From positions 1,798,001-1,862,000 of the forward strand of contig NZ_SHKK01000001.1 in NCBI RefSeq assembly GCF_004217135.1: a stretch of DNA of 64,000 bases, read 5' to 3'. Each line of letters opens with the position of its first letter. Position 1 is the stretch's first letter. Source of the stretch: Micromonospora violae (GTDB lineage Bacteria; Actinomycetota; Actinomycetes; Mycobacteriales; Micromonosporaceae). Positions 52,206-61,069 of the stretch are shown here, piece after piece. The notes beneath the pieces were generated by a model. The model saw nothing but the letters and a program-made list of their open reading frames with translations, did not search any database and was not told the DNA's origin. A program made the translations under genes and the position numbers.

Positions 52206-52329
52206 GCGGTGCACGGGCGCGGCGCGACCCGGGGCGCAGGCAGGTCGAGCGCGCAGGTGGAGATCAACGGACCGGTGCCGGCCCTAGCGTCGGTGGGGTC
52301 CGATCCGCCACCTGCACCGGGAGCACCGC

Positions 52330-54804
52330 ATGATCCGCCTGACCCTGCGCTCGTTGCGTGCCGAGGCGCTGCGCATGCTGCTCTCGGCGCTCGCCATCGT
52401 GCTCGGCGTCGCGTTCGTCGCCGGCACGATGATCTTCGTGGACGGCATGCAGGCCGGCGCGTACGAGCGGGCCGGCACCTTCGACCGCCACACCGACCTG
52501 GGTGTCTACCCGGCCGGCCGCGAGGTGTTGCCCCCGGCTCTCATCGACCGGGTGCGGACGCTCGACGGGGTGGCCGCCGCCGCCGGCGAGTTGACCAACA
52601 CCGCCGGGATCGTCGGCGCCGACGGGCGGCCGGTGCTCGGCTTCACCATGCTGGTCGCCGTCCCCACCGAGGACGCCCTGCGCTCGTACGACCTGGTGGC
52701 CGGCCGGTTGCCCGACCGGGCCGGGGAGGTGGTGCTCGACGCGCCGACGGCGGCCGAGCAGGGCTTCGGGCTCGGCGCGGCGGTCCGGATCGGCGCCACC
52801 GGTGGGGCGGCCCGCCCGTACACCCTGGTCGGCACCGTCGACGTGGCCGGGACCGTCCGCGACGTCGGCGGTCCGTTCGTCGGCCTGGTCGGGTCGGACG
52901 CGTTGGCGCTCACCGGTGAGCGGGGCTACGGCCGCATCATGGTGGCGGCCCGACCGGGCGTCGACGTGGCGGCGTTGACCGAGCGGGTACGCGCCGTGGC
53001 CGGCGCCGAAGCCACTGTGAAGAGTCGCCAGCAGATCCTCGACGAGGCCGTGGAGGCCGCGGTCCGCAACATGAGGCAGTTCCGCATGCTGCTGTTGATC
53101 TTCGTGGGGGTCGCGATCGTGGTGGCCGGCTTCGTGATCGCCAACACCTTCGCGATCGTGCTCGCACAGCGCACCCGACGGACCGCGCTGCTGCGTCTGA
53201 TCGGCGCCACCCGGGCACAGGTCTTCCGGTCCACCCTGCTGGAGTCGGCCGTGCTGGGCCTGGTCGCCTCCGCGCTCGGGGTGCTGCTCGGGGCGGCCCT
53301 CGCCGCCGGGTTGCGGCTGCTCCTGCCCCACCTGGACGTACCCGTCACCGGCGGCCTGACCGTGACCGGTTCGACAGTGCTGACCGGCCTGCTGCTGGGC
53401 ACCGGGCTCACCGTGTGCGCCGCCCTGCTGCCAGCCTGGCGGGGAACGCGGATCGCCCCGGTGGCCGCGCTCACCGAAGCCGCCGTGCAGCCCAGCCAGG
53501 GTGCTGGTCGTTTTCGGTTGAGCGTCGGCGCGGTGGTGCTCGCCGCCGGGATCGCGGCGCTGGCCGGCGCCGCCAGCGCCGGCCAACTGGTGCTGGTGGC
53601 GGCCGGTGGGGTGCTCGCCTTCTTCGGGATCGTGCTGTTCGGGCCGGTGCTCGTCCCCGCGCTGGCCCGGGTGTTCGGTTGGCCGGTACGACTTGTGCTC
53701 GGCGCCACCGGTGAGCTGGCGGTCGCCAACACGGTGCGCAATCCGCGGCGGGTCGCCGCGACGGCCACCGCGCTGGTGATCGGCATCGGACTGGTCTCGG
53801 CGTTCATGGTCGGCGCGCGCAGCACCAAGGACGGCATCGAACGCAGCGTGGATGCCCAGATCGGCACCGACTTCGTGGTCAGCGGAATCGGTCAGAACCT
53901 GCCGGCCGCGCTCGTCGGTGAGCTCGCCGCCCGCCCCGAACTGGGGGTGGTGCACGAGCAGCGTCGTACGGTCGTCGACGACGTCGAGATCCGCGCGGCC
54001 CACCCGGCGCTGGTCGGTCGGACCCTGAGCGGGGTGCTGGCCGGTGACGCCGAGCGGGTCGGGCCGGGGCAGGTGCTGGTGCACCGCGAGTTGGCACAGG
54101 CCCGCGGCTGGCAGGTCGGCTCCTCGGTGACCGTGCGGGGGACGTCGTTCCGGGTGGCCGCCGTCGTCACCGACGACACCGCCACCGGCGAGGTGCCCGC
54201 AGGTCACGTCATCGACCTGTCCGACGAGGACTTCGCGGCGCTCTTCCCCGCCCAGCGGGGCTACCTGGCCGAGATTGACCCCGCCAGCGGGGTGCGCCCC
54301 GAGCAGGCCCGTGACGCGATCATCGCGGTGCTGGGCCGCTACCCGACGGTGAACCTCATGGACCAGGGCGCGTACAAGAAGATGCTCACCGGCACGGTGG
54401 ACATGCTGCTCGCCCTCGTCACCGCGCTGCTCGCCCTGGCCGTGGTCATCGCCCTGGTCGGCGTCGCGAACACCCTGAGTCTGTCGGTGGTCGAGCGGAC
54501 CAGGGAGAACGCCGTACTGCGGGCGGTCGGGCTCACCCGGGCGCGGATGCGGGCGGTGCTCGCCGTCGAGGCGGTGCTGATGGCGCTGGTCGGCGTGGTG
54601 CTCGGCATCGGGCTCGGCACCGGAGTCAGCGCGTCCACGATGGCCCTGCTGGACCGCCTCGGCGGCGACTTCCACGTGGTGCTGCCGCTCGGCCAACTCG
54701 GGTTGACCCTCGGCGTCGCGGTGCTGGCCGCCCTGCTCGCCTCGGTACTGCCGGCCCGCCGGGCGCTGTCCCGCCCGGTCGTCGAGGCGCTCAGCGACCA
54801 GTGA
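52330..54804 (+). CDS. FtsX-like ABC transporter permease (MacB/LolCE type)
   Basis: 824 residues with two FtsX-domain halves. An N-terminal helix (MLLSALAIVLGVAFVAGTMIF), a long extracellular region, three helices (about 255-370), then after a second pair of helices (about 395-445) another extracellular part and the last three helices (about 690-815). The duplicated build resembles actinobacterial permeases that work with a separate ATPase in peptide or lipid export and resistance. No ATP-binding gene lies beside it. ATG at 52330 with GGGAGC upstream. Confidence 0.88.
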   Translation: MIRLTLRSLRAEALRMLLSALAIVLGVAFVAGTMIFVDGMQAGAYERAGTFDRHTDLGVYPAGREVLPPALIDRVRTLDGVAAAAGELTNTAGIVGADGRPVLGFTMLVAVPTEDALRSYDLVAGRLPDRAGEVVLDAPTAAEQGFGLGAAVRIGATGGAARPYTLVGTVDVAGTVRDVGGPFVGLVGSDALALTGERGYGRIMVAARPGVDVAALTERVRAVAGAEATVKSRQQILDEAVEAAVRNMRQFRMLLLIFVGVAIVVAGFVIANTFAIVLAQRTRRTALLRLIGATRAQVFRSTLLESAVLGLVASALGVLLGAALAAGLRLLLPHLDVPVTGGLTVTGSTVLTGLLLGTGLTVCAALLPAWRGTRIAPVAALTEAAVQPSQGAGRFRLSVGAVVLAAGIAALAGAASAGQLVLVAAGGVLAFFGIVLFGPVLVPALARVFGWPVRLVLGATGELAVANTVRNPRRVAATATALVIGIGLVSAFMVGARSTKDGIERSVDAQIGTDFVVSGIGQNLPAALVGELAARPELGVVHEQRRTVVDDVEIRAAHPALVGRTLSGVLAGDAERVGPGQVLVHRELAQARGWQVGSSVTVRGTSFRVAAVVTDDTATGEVPAGHVIDLSDEDFAALFPAQRGYLAEIDPASGVRPEQARDAIIAVLGRYPTVNLMDQGAYKKMLTGTVDMLLALVTALLALAVVIALVGVANTLSLSVVERTRENAVLRAVGLTRARMRAVLAVEAVLMALVGVVLGIGLGTGVSASTMALLDRLGGDFHVVLPLGQLGLTLGVAVLAALLASVLPARRALSRPVVEALSDQ

Positions 54805-54858
54805 CCCGGTCGCGGTTCCTACCGGCCGGGTCTCGCCCCGGCGGGTGCGGACATCCGC

Positions 54859-54899
54859 TGGCCGGCCCCGCCATCTTCCCCCGGCGGCGGGACCGGCCA
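54859..54899. terminator. Bidirectional terminator
   Basis: TGGCCGGCCCCGCC / GGCGGGACCGGCCA, 14-bp arms with one mismatch, between convergent genes. Confidence 0.65.
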
Positions 54900-54911
54900 G
54901 CGGTGCCGGGT

Positions 54912-56174
54912 CTACAGGCGCTCGACCGTCGGGCCGACGCACCGGTTGCGGGTGTCGAAGATGTAGCGGGCGTGCTCGACCACCAGGTCGTAGTCGAAGG
55001 TGTCATGGTCGGTGACCACCACCACCGCGTCGGCCGCGCGTACCTCCCGCTCGGTGAGCCCGACCACGGTGACCCCGGCGGGGATCTGGTGCGCCTCCGC
55101 GTACGGCTCAACGGCGTGCACCTCGGCGCCGAGGGCCTGCAACCGGCGCGCCACGTCGACGGCGGGGGAGTCGCGCATGTCGCCGGTGTTCTTCTTGTAC
55201 GCCAGACCGAGCAGCAGCAGTCGGGCGCCGCTGACGGCCCGGCCGTCCCGGTTCAGCCCTCCCATGATCCGCTGCGCGACGTGTTCGGGCATCTCGTGGT
55301 TGACGTCGTTGGCCAGCTCGATGAACCGGAACTGCCGACCGAGGCGGCGCTTGACCTGCCACGACAGGTAGCACGGGTCGATCGGCAGGCAGTGCCCGCC
55401 GACACCGGGACCGGGCCGGAACGGCATGAAGCCGAACGGCTTGGTCGAGGCGGCGTCGATCGCCTGCCAGACGTCGATGTCGAGGTGGTGCGAGAGCATC
55501 GCCAGCTCGTTGATCAACGCGATGTTGACCTGGCGGAAGGTGTTCTCGATCAGCTTGGTCAGCTCGGCGACGCGGGTGGAGTCCACCGGCACGGTGCGTT
55601 CCACGAGGCGCCGGTAGAAGTCGTCCACCCGGGCCAGCGACGCCGGGTCCACACCGGAGACCACCTTCGGGGTGTTCTCCAGTCGCCAGGTCGGGTTGCC
55701 CGGGTCGATCCGTTCCGGGCTGTAGCCGAGGTGGAAGTCGCCGGGGCTGGTCAACCCGCTGGCCGACTCCAACAGCGGACGCAGCAGCTCCTCGGTGGTG
55801 CCCGGGTACGTGGTCGACTCGAGGATGACCGTGCAGCCCGGCCGTACGTACGGGCCGATGCCGATGCCCGCCTGCTCGACGAAGCTCAGGTCCGGGGTGC
55901 CGTCGCGCAGCGGGGTCGGCACCGTGATGACGCAGATGTCGAACCCGTCGGCGTCGGTGTACTCCGTGCTGGGGTGGTAGCGGCCGCTGCCCAACGCCCG
56001 GCCCAGACGATCGGCCGGGATGTCCTCGACGAACGACTCGCCGGAGGCGAGCCGCTTGACCCGGTCGGCGTCGACGTCGAGACCCACGACGTCGAGCCCC
56101 GCCTCGACGGCCCGCATGGCCAGTGGCAGTCCGACATACCCCTGACCGATGACGACCAGCTTTTCAGCGCTCAC
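54912..56174 (-). CDS. Nucleotide-sugar dehydrogenase (UDP-ManNAc/UDP-glucose 6-dehydrogenase family)
   Basis: 420-residue cytosolic enzyme that oxidises a UDP-sugar C6 hydroxyl to a carboxylate with NAD+. N-terminal Rossmann motif VVIGQGYVGLPLA, GLDVDADRV, active-site loop GVGGHCLPIDPCYL (catalytic Cys about 262), and the C-terminal UDP-binding domain (LLLGLAYKKNTGDMRDSPA). The sequence looks closest to the WecC/TviB branch. It would supply a uronic acid for surface polysaccharide, but no glycosyltransferases are nearby. GTG at 56174 with GGGAG upstream. Confidence 0.9.
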   Translation of the reverse strand: MSAEKLVVIGQGYVGLPLAMRAVEAGLDVVGLDVDADRVKRLASGESFVEDIPADRLGRALGSGRYHPSTEYTDADGFDICVITVPTPLRDGTPDLSFVEQAGIGIGPYVRPGCTVILESTTYPGTTEELLRPLLESASGLTSPGDFHLGYSPERIDPGNPTWRLENTPKVVSGVDPASLARVDDFYRRLVERTVPVDSTRVAELTKLIENTFRQVNIALINELAMLSHHLDIDVWQAIDAASTKPFGFMPFRPGPGVGGHCLPIDPCYLSWQVKRRLGRQFRFIELANDVNHEMPEHVAQRIMGGLNRDGRAVSGARLLLLGLAYKKNTGDMRDSPAVDVARRLQALGAEVHAVEPYAEAHQIPAGVTVVGLTEREVRAADAVVVVTDHDTFDYDLVVEHARYIFDTRNRCVGPTVERL

Positions 56175-56299
56175 CCAGGCTCCCGCAGCAGATGGTGTAA
56201 ATGGCCTGCGGAGAGCGTAGAGGCGTTTTCCACGCCGTAAGTCCGTTTTGGGGATATCGGTGCTGGTGGGGCCGCCGGGGCGGCGACGAGCCGGGCGGT

Positions 56300-57667
56300 T
56301 CAGCCGCCGGCGGGTACGTCCGGATCGACCGGCGCGCTCGTGGTGGTGGGCGGGTCCGTCGGCGGCGGTGGATCGTTCGGTGCCGCGGTGGTCGGTGCCG
56401 CGCTGGTCGGCGGCGCGGTGACCTCCGCCGTCGGCGTCGGTGACGTGGGGGTCTCGCTCGGCTGCGAGCTCGGCGTGGCGGAGAGCGTGGCCGACGGGGC
56501 GTTGCCGGGGACGTGCTTGCGGTCCGGCCGGTCCGGGTCGACGCTGGTGATCTGTTCGTTCGCCGCGGGCAGGTCGACCGGGCCGCTCGGTGCCACCGTC
56601 GGTGAGGTGGTCGGCAGGTGGACCGCCGGGTCCTCGCCGGCGTTGCGCGTCGCGGCCAGCGCCGCGCTGAGCCCGACCAACGCGACCAGGATGGCCGCGG
56701 CCGCGCCGACCAGTGGACCCCGCCGGCGCTCGGCCCGCGAACTGCCGGCCACCGCCGCGCCGGCCGCCGCGTCCGTGCGGGTGCCCGGCCCGGCGTCGCG
56801 CAGCGCGATCGGTGTGGCCATCGCCGTCGGCGGCTCGCCGCCGGTGACCGCCGTCCGCGCGGCCTCGGCCATCGCCGCTCCGCTGCTGAACCGTTCCTGC
56901 GGGTCCTTGGCCAGCGCGCGCGACACCAGGGCGCGGACCGCCTCGGGAATGTCGTGCGGCAACTCCGGCGGCTCGTCGTCCAGGTGCCGGACGGCGACCT
57001 GCAGCGGATTGTCGCCGGTGAACGGCGGACTGCCGGTGAGGCAGCAGTAGGTGACCGCGCCGAGGGCGTAGATGTCGGTGGCGCCGCTGACCGGCCGGCC
57101 GGCGGCCTGCTCGGGCGCCATGTAGAGGGCGGTGCCCGGCACCGCGTTGGTGCTGGTGATGCTGGTGATGTCGGTGGAGCGGGCCACGCCGAAGTCGACC
57201 AGGACGACAGTGCCGTCCTCCTGCACCAGCAGGTTGCTGGGCTTGACGTCGCGGTGCACGATGCCGCCGCGGTGCGCCGCGTTGAGGGCCGCGGCCGCCT
57301 GGGCCACGATCGACATCGTCTCGGCCACCTCGAGCCGCCCGGCCGACTCGATCCGCTTGGACAACGGCTCGCCGGCGACGAACTCCATGACGAGGTAGTC
57401 GGCCCGGCCACCGTCGGCGAGGTCGTCCGCGCCGCAGTCGAAGACCTGCACGATGCCGGGATGCCGCAACGCCGCCATGATCCGGGCCTCGGCGCGGAAC
57501 CGGGCGATGAAATCGGGGTCGGAGACCAGCGCCGGCAGCAGCACCTTGACCGCGACCTGCCGGCCGAGAATCAGGTCGGAGCCACGCCAAACGTCGCCCA
57601 TGCCGCCCGTGGCGACACGTTCGTCCAAGCGGTAGCGACCGCTGAGCACGACCTCCGATGACAACAC
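56300..57667 (-). CDS. Membrane serine/threonine protein kinase (PknB-like, no PASTA)
   Basis: 455 residues. Kinase domain (about 10-270) with the glycine loop RVATGGMGDVWRG, VAVKVL lysine, catalytic HRDVKPSNLL and DFG in VLVDFGVARS; activation loop TNAVPGTALYMAPEQ. After a juxtamembrane region comes one transmembrane helix (about 320-342) and an extracellular tail of some 110 residues rich in Thr, Pro and Ser, without PASTA or known sensor domains. Signals may be sensed by the tail. GTG at 57667, with a possible leaderless start. Divergent from the sigma factor region. Confidence 0.88.
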   Translation of the reverse strand: MLSSEVVLSGRYRLDERVATGGMGDVWRGSDLILGRQVAVKVLLPALVSDPDFIARFRAEARIMAALRHPGIVQVFDCGADDLADGGRADYLVMEFVAGEPLSKRIESAGRLEVAETMSIVAQAAAALNAAHRGGIVHRDVKPSNLLVQEDGTVVLVDFGVARSTDITSITSTNAVPGTALYMAPEQAAGRPVSGATDIYALGAVTYCCLTGSPPFTGDNPLQVAVRHLDDEPPELPHDIPEAVRALVSRALAKDPQERFSSGAAMAEAARTAVTGGEPPTAMATPIALRDAGPGTRTDAAAGAAVAGSSRAERRRGPLVGAAAAILVALVGLSAALAATRNAGEDPAVHLPTTSPTVAPSGPVDLPAANEQITSVDPDRPDRKHVPGNAPSATLSATPSSQPSETPTSPTPTAEVTAPPTSAAPTTAAPNDPPPPTDPPTTTSAPVDPDVPAGG

Positions 57668-58205
57668 CGCATTACCGTACCTAGCGTGGCGCGGGGCGGC
57701 GCGCTGCGGCAGGGCCGCCGGGCGGCTGGTTCAGCCTGACTGATCCGGCCTGACCTGTGTGGACGCCCGGCGGCGGTGACGCTGCGGATCTGCGGTGTCA
57801 CGAAAAGCGACAATTTCCGTCGTTCGTGCCGTCCACCGTGGCAAGAAAGCGCCGCCAGACGTGGTTGGCGTCCCCAGCTCACCGGCCGTTACGACGACGC
57901 GCCGTCCCGCAGCGTTGATAATTGTCACTCTTCCGTGACACGACGCCGGCTTGTCGGGTCGGGAGCCCCCTTTTAGCGTTAGCCCGGCCCGGGCCCTCCC
58001 GGCTACCTTGGCGGGCAGCGCGCCGGCCGGCCCCCTGGCGTTGGCGCCCCGGACACGCCGCCCCGACAATCATGGTCGTGGGCACAATCAGAGCGGCGGA
58101 GGGCGGTGCGGTGCGGGTGCTGATCGGGCGGGCGAGCCGTACCGCGTGGCCCGCCCCCGCGCGCCTGGGCGGGCCGGCACGCCAGCGACGATGCGTGGGC
58201 CGGGC
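57668..58205. other. 538-bp gene-free region before the ECF sigma gene
   Basis: No open frame here has family support. It contains the dyad TGTCAC-N6-GTGACA (57923-57940) in an A+T-rich patch (TTGATAATTG), and a C-rich stretch. Promoters for the kinase (minus strand) and the sigma factor (plus strand) should lie here. Confidence 0.45.
57923..57940. promoter_or_regulatory. Dyad TGTCAC-N6-GTGACA
   Basis: Perfect 6-bp inverted repeat with a 6-bp spacer about 265 bp before the sigma gene. Candidate operator of unknown protein. Confidence 0.35.
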
Positions 58206-58838
58206 ATGACCGCCGACCTGTCGGAGGCGGTGACCGCCGCGCAGGCCGGGGACGAAGAGGCCTTCCGCTTCCTCTACCGCAGCCTCCAGCCTGGGCTGCT
58301 GCGGTATCTGACCGTCCTCGTCGGGGCCGAGGCCGAGGACGTCGCCTCCGAGACCTGGCTCCAGATCTCCCGTGACCTGCCCAGCTTCACCGGGGGCGAG
58401 TTCCGGGCCTGGACGGTCACCATCGCCCGCAACCGCGCGATGGACCACCTGCGCCGGTTGCGCCGTCGGCCCTCGCTTCCGGTCCCGGTGCAGGCGCTCG
58501 CCGAACTGGCCAGCGACGCCGACACCGCCGAGCGGGCCAGCGAGACGATCGGTACCGAGTCCGCCCTCGCGCTGATCGCCACCCTGCCGCCCCGGGAAGC
58601 CGAAGCGGTCCTGCTGCGGGCCGTGATCGGGCTGGACGCCGGATCGGCCGGCCGGGTGCTGGGCCGCCGGGCCGGTGCCGTGCGGACCGCCGCTCACCGC
58701 GGCCTGCGCCGGCTCGCGGTCCTGTTGGCCCGGCAGACCCCGACCGGGTCAGCGGTCGGGGTCGACGAGGTGCCGACGCCCCGCACCGGGAGCGGTTCCG
58801 CCCTGCGGGCACCGCACACCGAACCGGCGGACGGCTGA
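58206..58838 (+). CDS. ECF-family RNA polymerase sigma factor
   Basis: 210 residues. Region 2 (AQAGDEEAFRFLYRSLQPGLLRYLTVLVGAEAEDVASETWLQI... about 12-80, with VTIARNRAMDHLRRLRRR) and region 4 (IATLPPREAEAVLLRAVIGLDAGSAGRVLGRRAGAVRTAAHRGLRRL, about 125-175) are complete. A C-terminal tail of about 30 residues is low complexity. It is followed 16 bp later by a membrane protein that is the likely anti-sigma partner. Start ATG at 58206; a second ATG sits five codons upstream at 58191. Confidence 0.9.
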   Translation: MTADLSEAVTAAQAGDEEAFRFLYRSLQPGLLRYLTVLVGAEAEDVASETWLQISRDLPSFTGGEFRAWTVTIARNRAMDHLRRLRRRPSLPVPVQALAELASDADTAERASETIGTESALALIATLPPREAEAVLLRAVIGLDAGSAGRVLGRRAGAVRTAAHRGLRRLAVLLARQTPTGSAVGVDEVPTPRTGSGSALRAPHTEPADG

Positions 58839-58854
58839 CGTGAGGGGACTCCCG

Positions 58855-59676
58855 ATGAACCCGTTCGGGCGGGCCGAGAACGCCGACACCGAGCGGTTGC
58901 TCGACTCGGCCCACGCCCGGGTGGACACCGGGCCCGATCAGGGCCCGTGGGCCGCGCCCACGAGAACCGCGCCCACGAGAACGGACACGACCTCACCTCA
59001 GGCGGACGAGGCCCTCCCGACCGTACGAGGGGCCGATCCGGTGGCCGCTCTGCTCGCCGCGGCGGCCGGCCCGGCCCGACCGGGCGAGCTGGCCGGCGAG
59101 GAGGCCGCGCTGGCCGCCTTCCGGGCCGCCCGGGCCAACCCGACGCCGAGCGTGGTGCAGCGACGCCGCCGTCGGGTGACCACCGGTGCGGTGGCCTGGA
59201 TCGGCGCGGTGGCGGCGACCGCCACCGCGGGGGCGGCCTTCGCCGCGGTCACCCGGGACCGGGCGCCAGAACCCGTCGTACCGGCGCCGTCGCGCACCTC
59301 ACCCTCGCCGCCGCCGGACCTACCCCGCTCGCCCGAGGCCGGTCGGTCGGTGGCCCCCGGCGCCCCGTCACCCGACACCGCCACGCCGCCGGCCGCGTCC
59401 GCCTCCGCCGCCCAGCTGCACGGACAGTGCCGGGCGTGGCAGGCGAAGGCACCCGACCAGCGGGAGAAGGCGCTGCGCACGCCGGCCTTCCAGCGGTTGG
59501 TCACCGCTGCCGGCGGCCCCGCCGAGGTCGAGGCGTACTGCCAGCGGCTGGTGCCCGAGACGAAGCCGACCGCGTCGGCGAAGGGCAAGCCGACCGCGTC
59601 GGTGAAGGGCAAGCCGGCCGCGTCGGCGAAGGCCCCGCCGCCCCGGGCGCGACCGGACCACCCCGCCGCCGGCTGA
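58855..59676 (+). CDS. Single-pass membrane protein, putative anti-sigma factor
   Basis: 273 residues: a soluble N-terminal part (1 to about 105) with DPVAALLAAAAGPARPGELAGEEAALAAFRAAR, one transmembrane helix (about 108-131), and an extracellular region with a Pro/Ser-rich linker and a conserved-looking segment QLHGQCRAWQAKAPDQREKALRTPAF (about 187-212) with Cys and a later Cys. The zinc-binding HxxxCxxC of ZAS anti-sigmas is missing. The tail repeats KPTASAKG. Role inferred from the position directly after an ECF sigma gene. Confidence 0.6.
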   Translation: MNPFGRAENADTERLLDSAHARVDTGPDQGPWAAPTRTAPTRTDTTSPQADEALPTVRGADPVAALLAAAAGPARPGELAGEEAALAAFRAARANPTPSVVQRRRRRVTTGAVAWIGAVAATATAGAAFAAVTRDRAPEPVVPAPSRTSPSPPPDLPRSPEAGRSVAPGAPSPDTATPPAASASAAQLHGQCRAWQAKAPDQREKALRTPAFQRLVTAAGGPAEVEAYCQRLVPETKPTASAKGKPTASVKGKPAASAKAPPPRARPDHPAAG

Positions 59677-59836
59677 ACGGTCGGCGGCGGCAGCGGTTTG
59701 GTTCCGCCCTGGATCGGACATTCGTCTGTTAGACAGGGGTTGGTGGTGCCGTGCGCGCCCCCGACGGTGTCGGAGGGTGGGTTTACGGTGGCACGGTGTG
59801 CCGGAACCGGCGCATGGAGAGGGGGCCTGACCCTTG

Positions 59837-61069
59837 GTGACGTCGCCTGAGCTGGACCGCAGCGCCATCCTGCGCGAGTCCGCAGCCGCAGTCCGACATC
59901 TCGCCCGGATCTGCTTCAAGACCGGCCCACCCACCCACACCGGCGTCGAACTGGAATGGACCGTGCACGACGCCGCCGATCCCGCCCGCCCCGTCGACGC
60001 GACGCGGCTGCGGATGGCGCTGGGGCGACACCGCCCCACCACGCTGGATGCCACCAGCCCGGCCGAGCCGCTTCGACACGGCGGCCTGGTCACCCTGGAG
60101 CCGGGCGGCCAGTTGGAGATCTCCACCCTGCCCCGCCCCTCGGTCGCCGCGTTGATCAGCGCCACCGAGGCCGACATCGCCCAGGTCACCGACCTGCTGG
60201 CCGCCGCCGGGTTGATCCTCGGCCGCAGCGGCATCGACCCCCACCGACGGCCCCGCCCGGTGGTGGAAACCCCCCGCTACCGCGCGATGCGCGGGGCCTT
60301 CGACCGCCACGGCGCGGCCGGCCGCACGATGATGTACAGCACCGCCGGCCTGCAGATCTGCCTCGACGCCGGTGAGCCGGGCCAGGTCGCGCACCGCTGG
60401 GCCGCGGCGCACGCGGTCGGGCCCCCGCTGCTCGCCGCGTTCGCCTCCGCCTCCCGACACGCTGGGCGGCGCACCGGCTGGGCCTCCGCCCGGATGGCCG
60501 CCTGGCTGGCGATCGACCCGGCCCGGACCAGACCGGTCTGGTCACCGGCCCGTGCCGGGGACGATCCGACCGACGCCTGGGTCAGGTACGTGCTCGCCGC
60601 GCCGCTGCTCTGTCTGCGCCGGCGCGACGCCGACTGGGCCGCGCCGCACGGCGTGACCTTCGCCGACTGGCTCGACGGCGCGCTGCCACAACCACCCACC
60701 ACCGATGACCTCGACTACCACGTCAGCACCCTCTTTCCACCGGTGCGGCCGCGCGGCTACCTGGAGCTGCGCTACCTGGACGCTCAGCCCGATCGGGACT
60801 GGCGAATTCCGCTGGCGGTGCTGACCGCCCTGTTCGACGATCCGGGCACCGTGCGTGAGGCGTACACCATCGCCGCGCCGGTGGCGCACCGCTGGTCGGC
60901 CGCCGCCCGGCACGGTCTGGCCGACCCGGCGTTGGCCGCCGCCGCGGCGGCCCTGCTCCACCTGGCCCTGACCGCCCTACCCCACCTGGACCTGCCGGCC
61001 AGCATCCACGACGAGATCCGGCGAGGGGTACGCCAGCGGCTGGCCGCCGCTGAGAGGAGAGACCAGTGA
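59837..61069 (+). CDS. egtA: Ergothioneine pathway glutamate-cysteine ligase
   Basis: 410-residue ligase that joins glutamate and cysteine with ATP, giving gamma-glutamylcysteine as the sulfur donor for EgtB. The GCS2-type core has GVELEWTVHDA (Glu metal ligands), TLEPGGQLEISTLPRPS and MMYSTAGLQICLDAG. Region YLELRYLDAQPDRDW near residue 313 supplies the conserved Arg. First gene of the egt cluster, overlapping egtB by four bases. GTG at 59837, or TTG one codon earlier; GGAGAGGGGG upstream serves either. Confidence 0.9.
   Translation: MTSPELDRSAILRESAAAVRHLARICFKTGPPTHTGVELEWTVHDAADPARPVDATRLRMALGRHRPTTLDATSPAEPLRHGGLVTLEPGGQLEISTLPRPSVAALISATEADIAQVTDLLAAAGLILGRSGIDPHRRPRPVVETPRYRAMRGAFDRHGAAGRTMMYSTAGLQICLDAGEPGQVAHRWAAAHAVGPPLLAAFASASRHAGRRTGWASARMAAWLAIDPARTRPVWSPARAGDDPTDAWVRYVLAAPLLCLRRRDADWAAPHGVTFADWLDGALPQPPTTDDLDYHVSTLFPPVRPRGYLELRYLDAQPDRDWRIPLAVLTALFDDPGTVREAYTIAAPVAHRWSAAARHGLADPALAAAAAALLHLALTALPHLDLPASIHDEIRRGVRQRLAAAERRDQ

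Noticed and set aside
57731..58205. Small genes in the region before the sigma factor
   Set aside because: Open frames are short, with composition typical of shadows, and none has a ribosome binding site plus recognisable protein.
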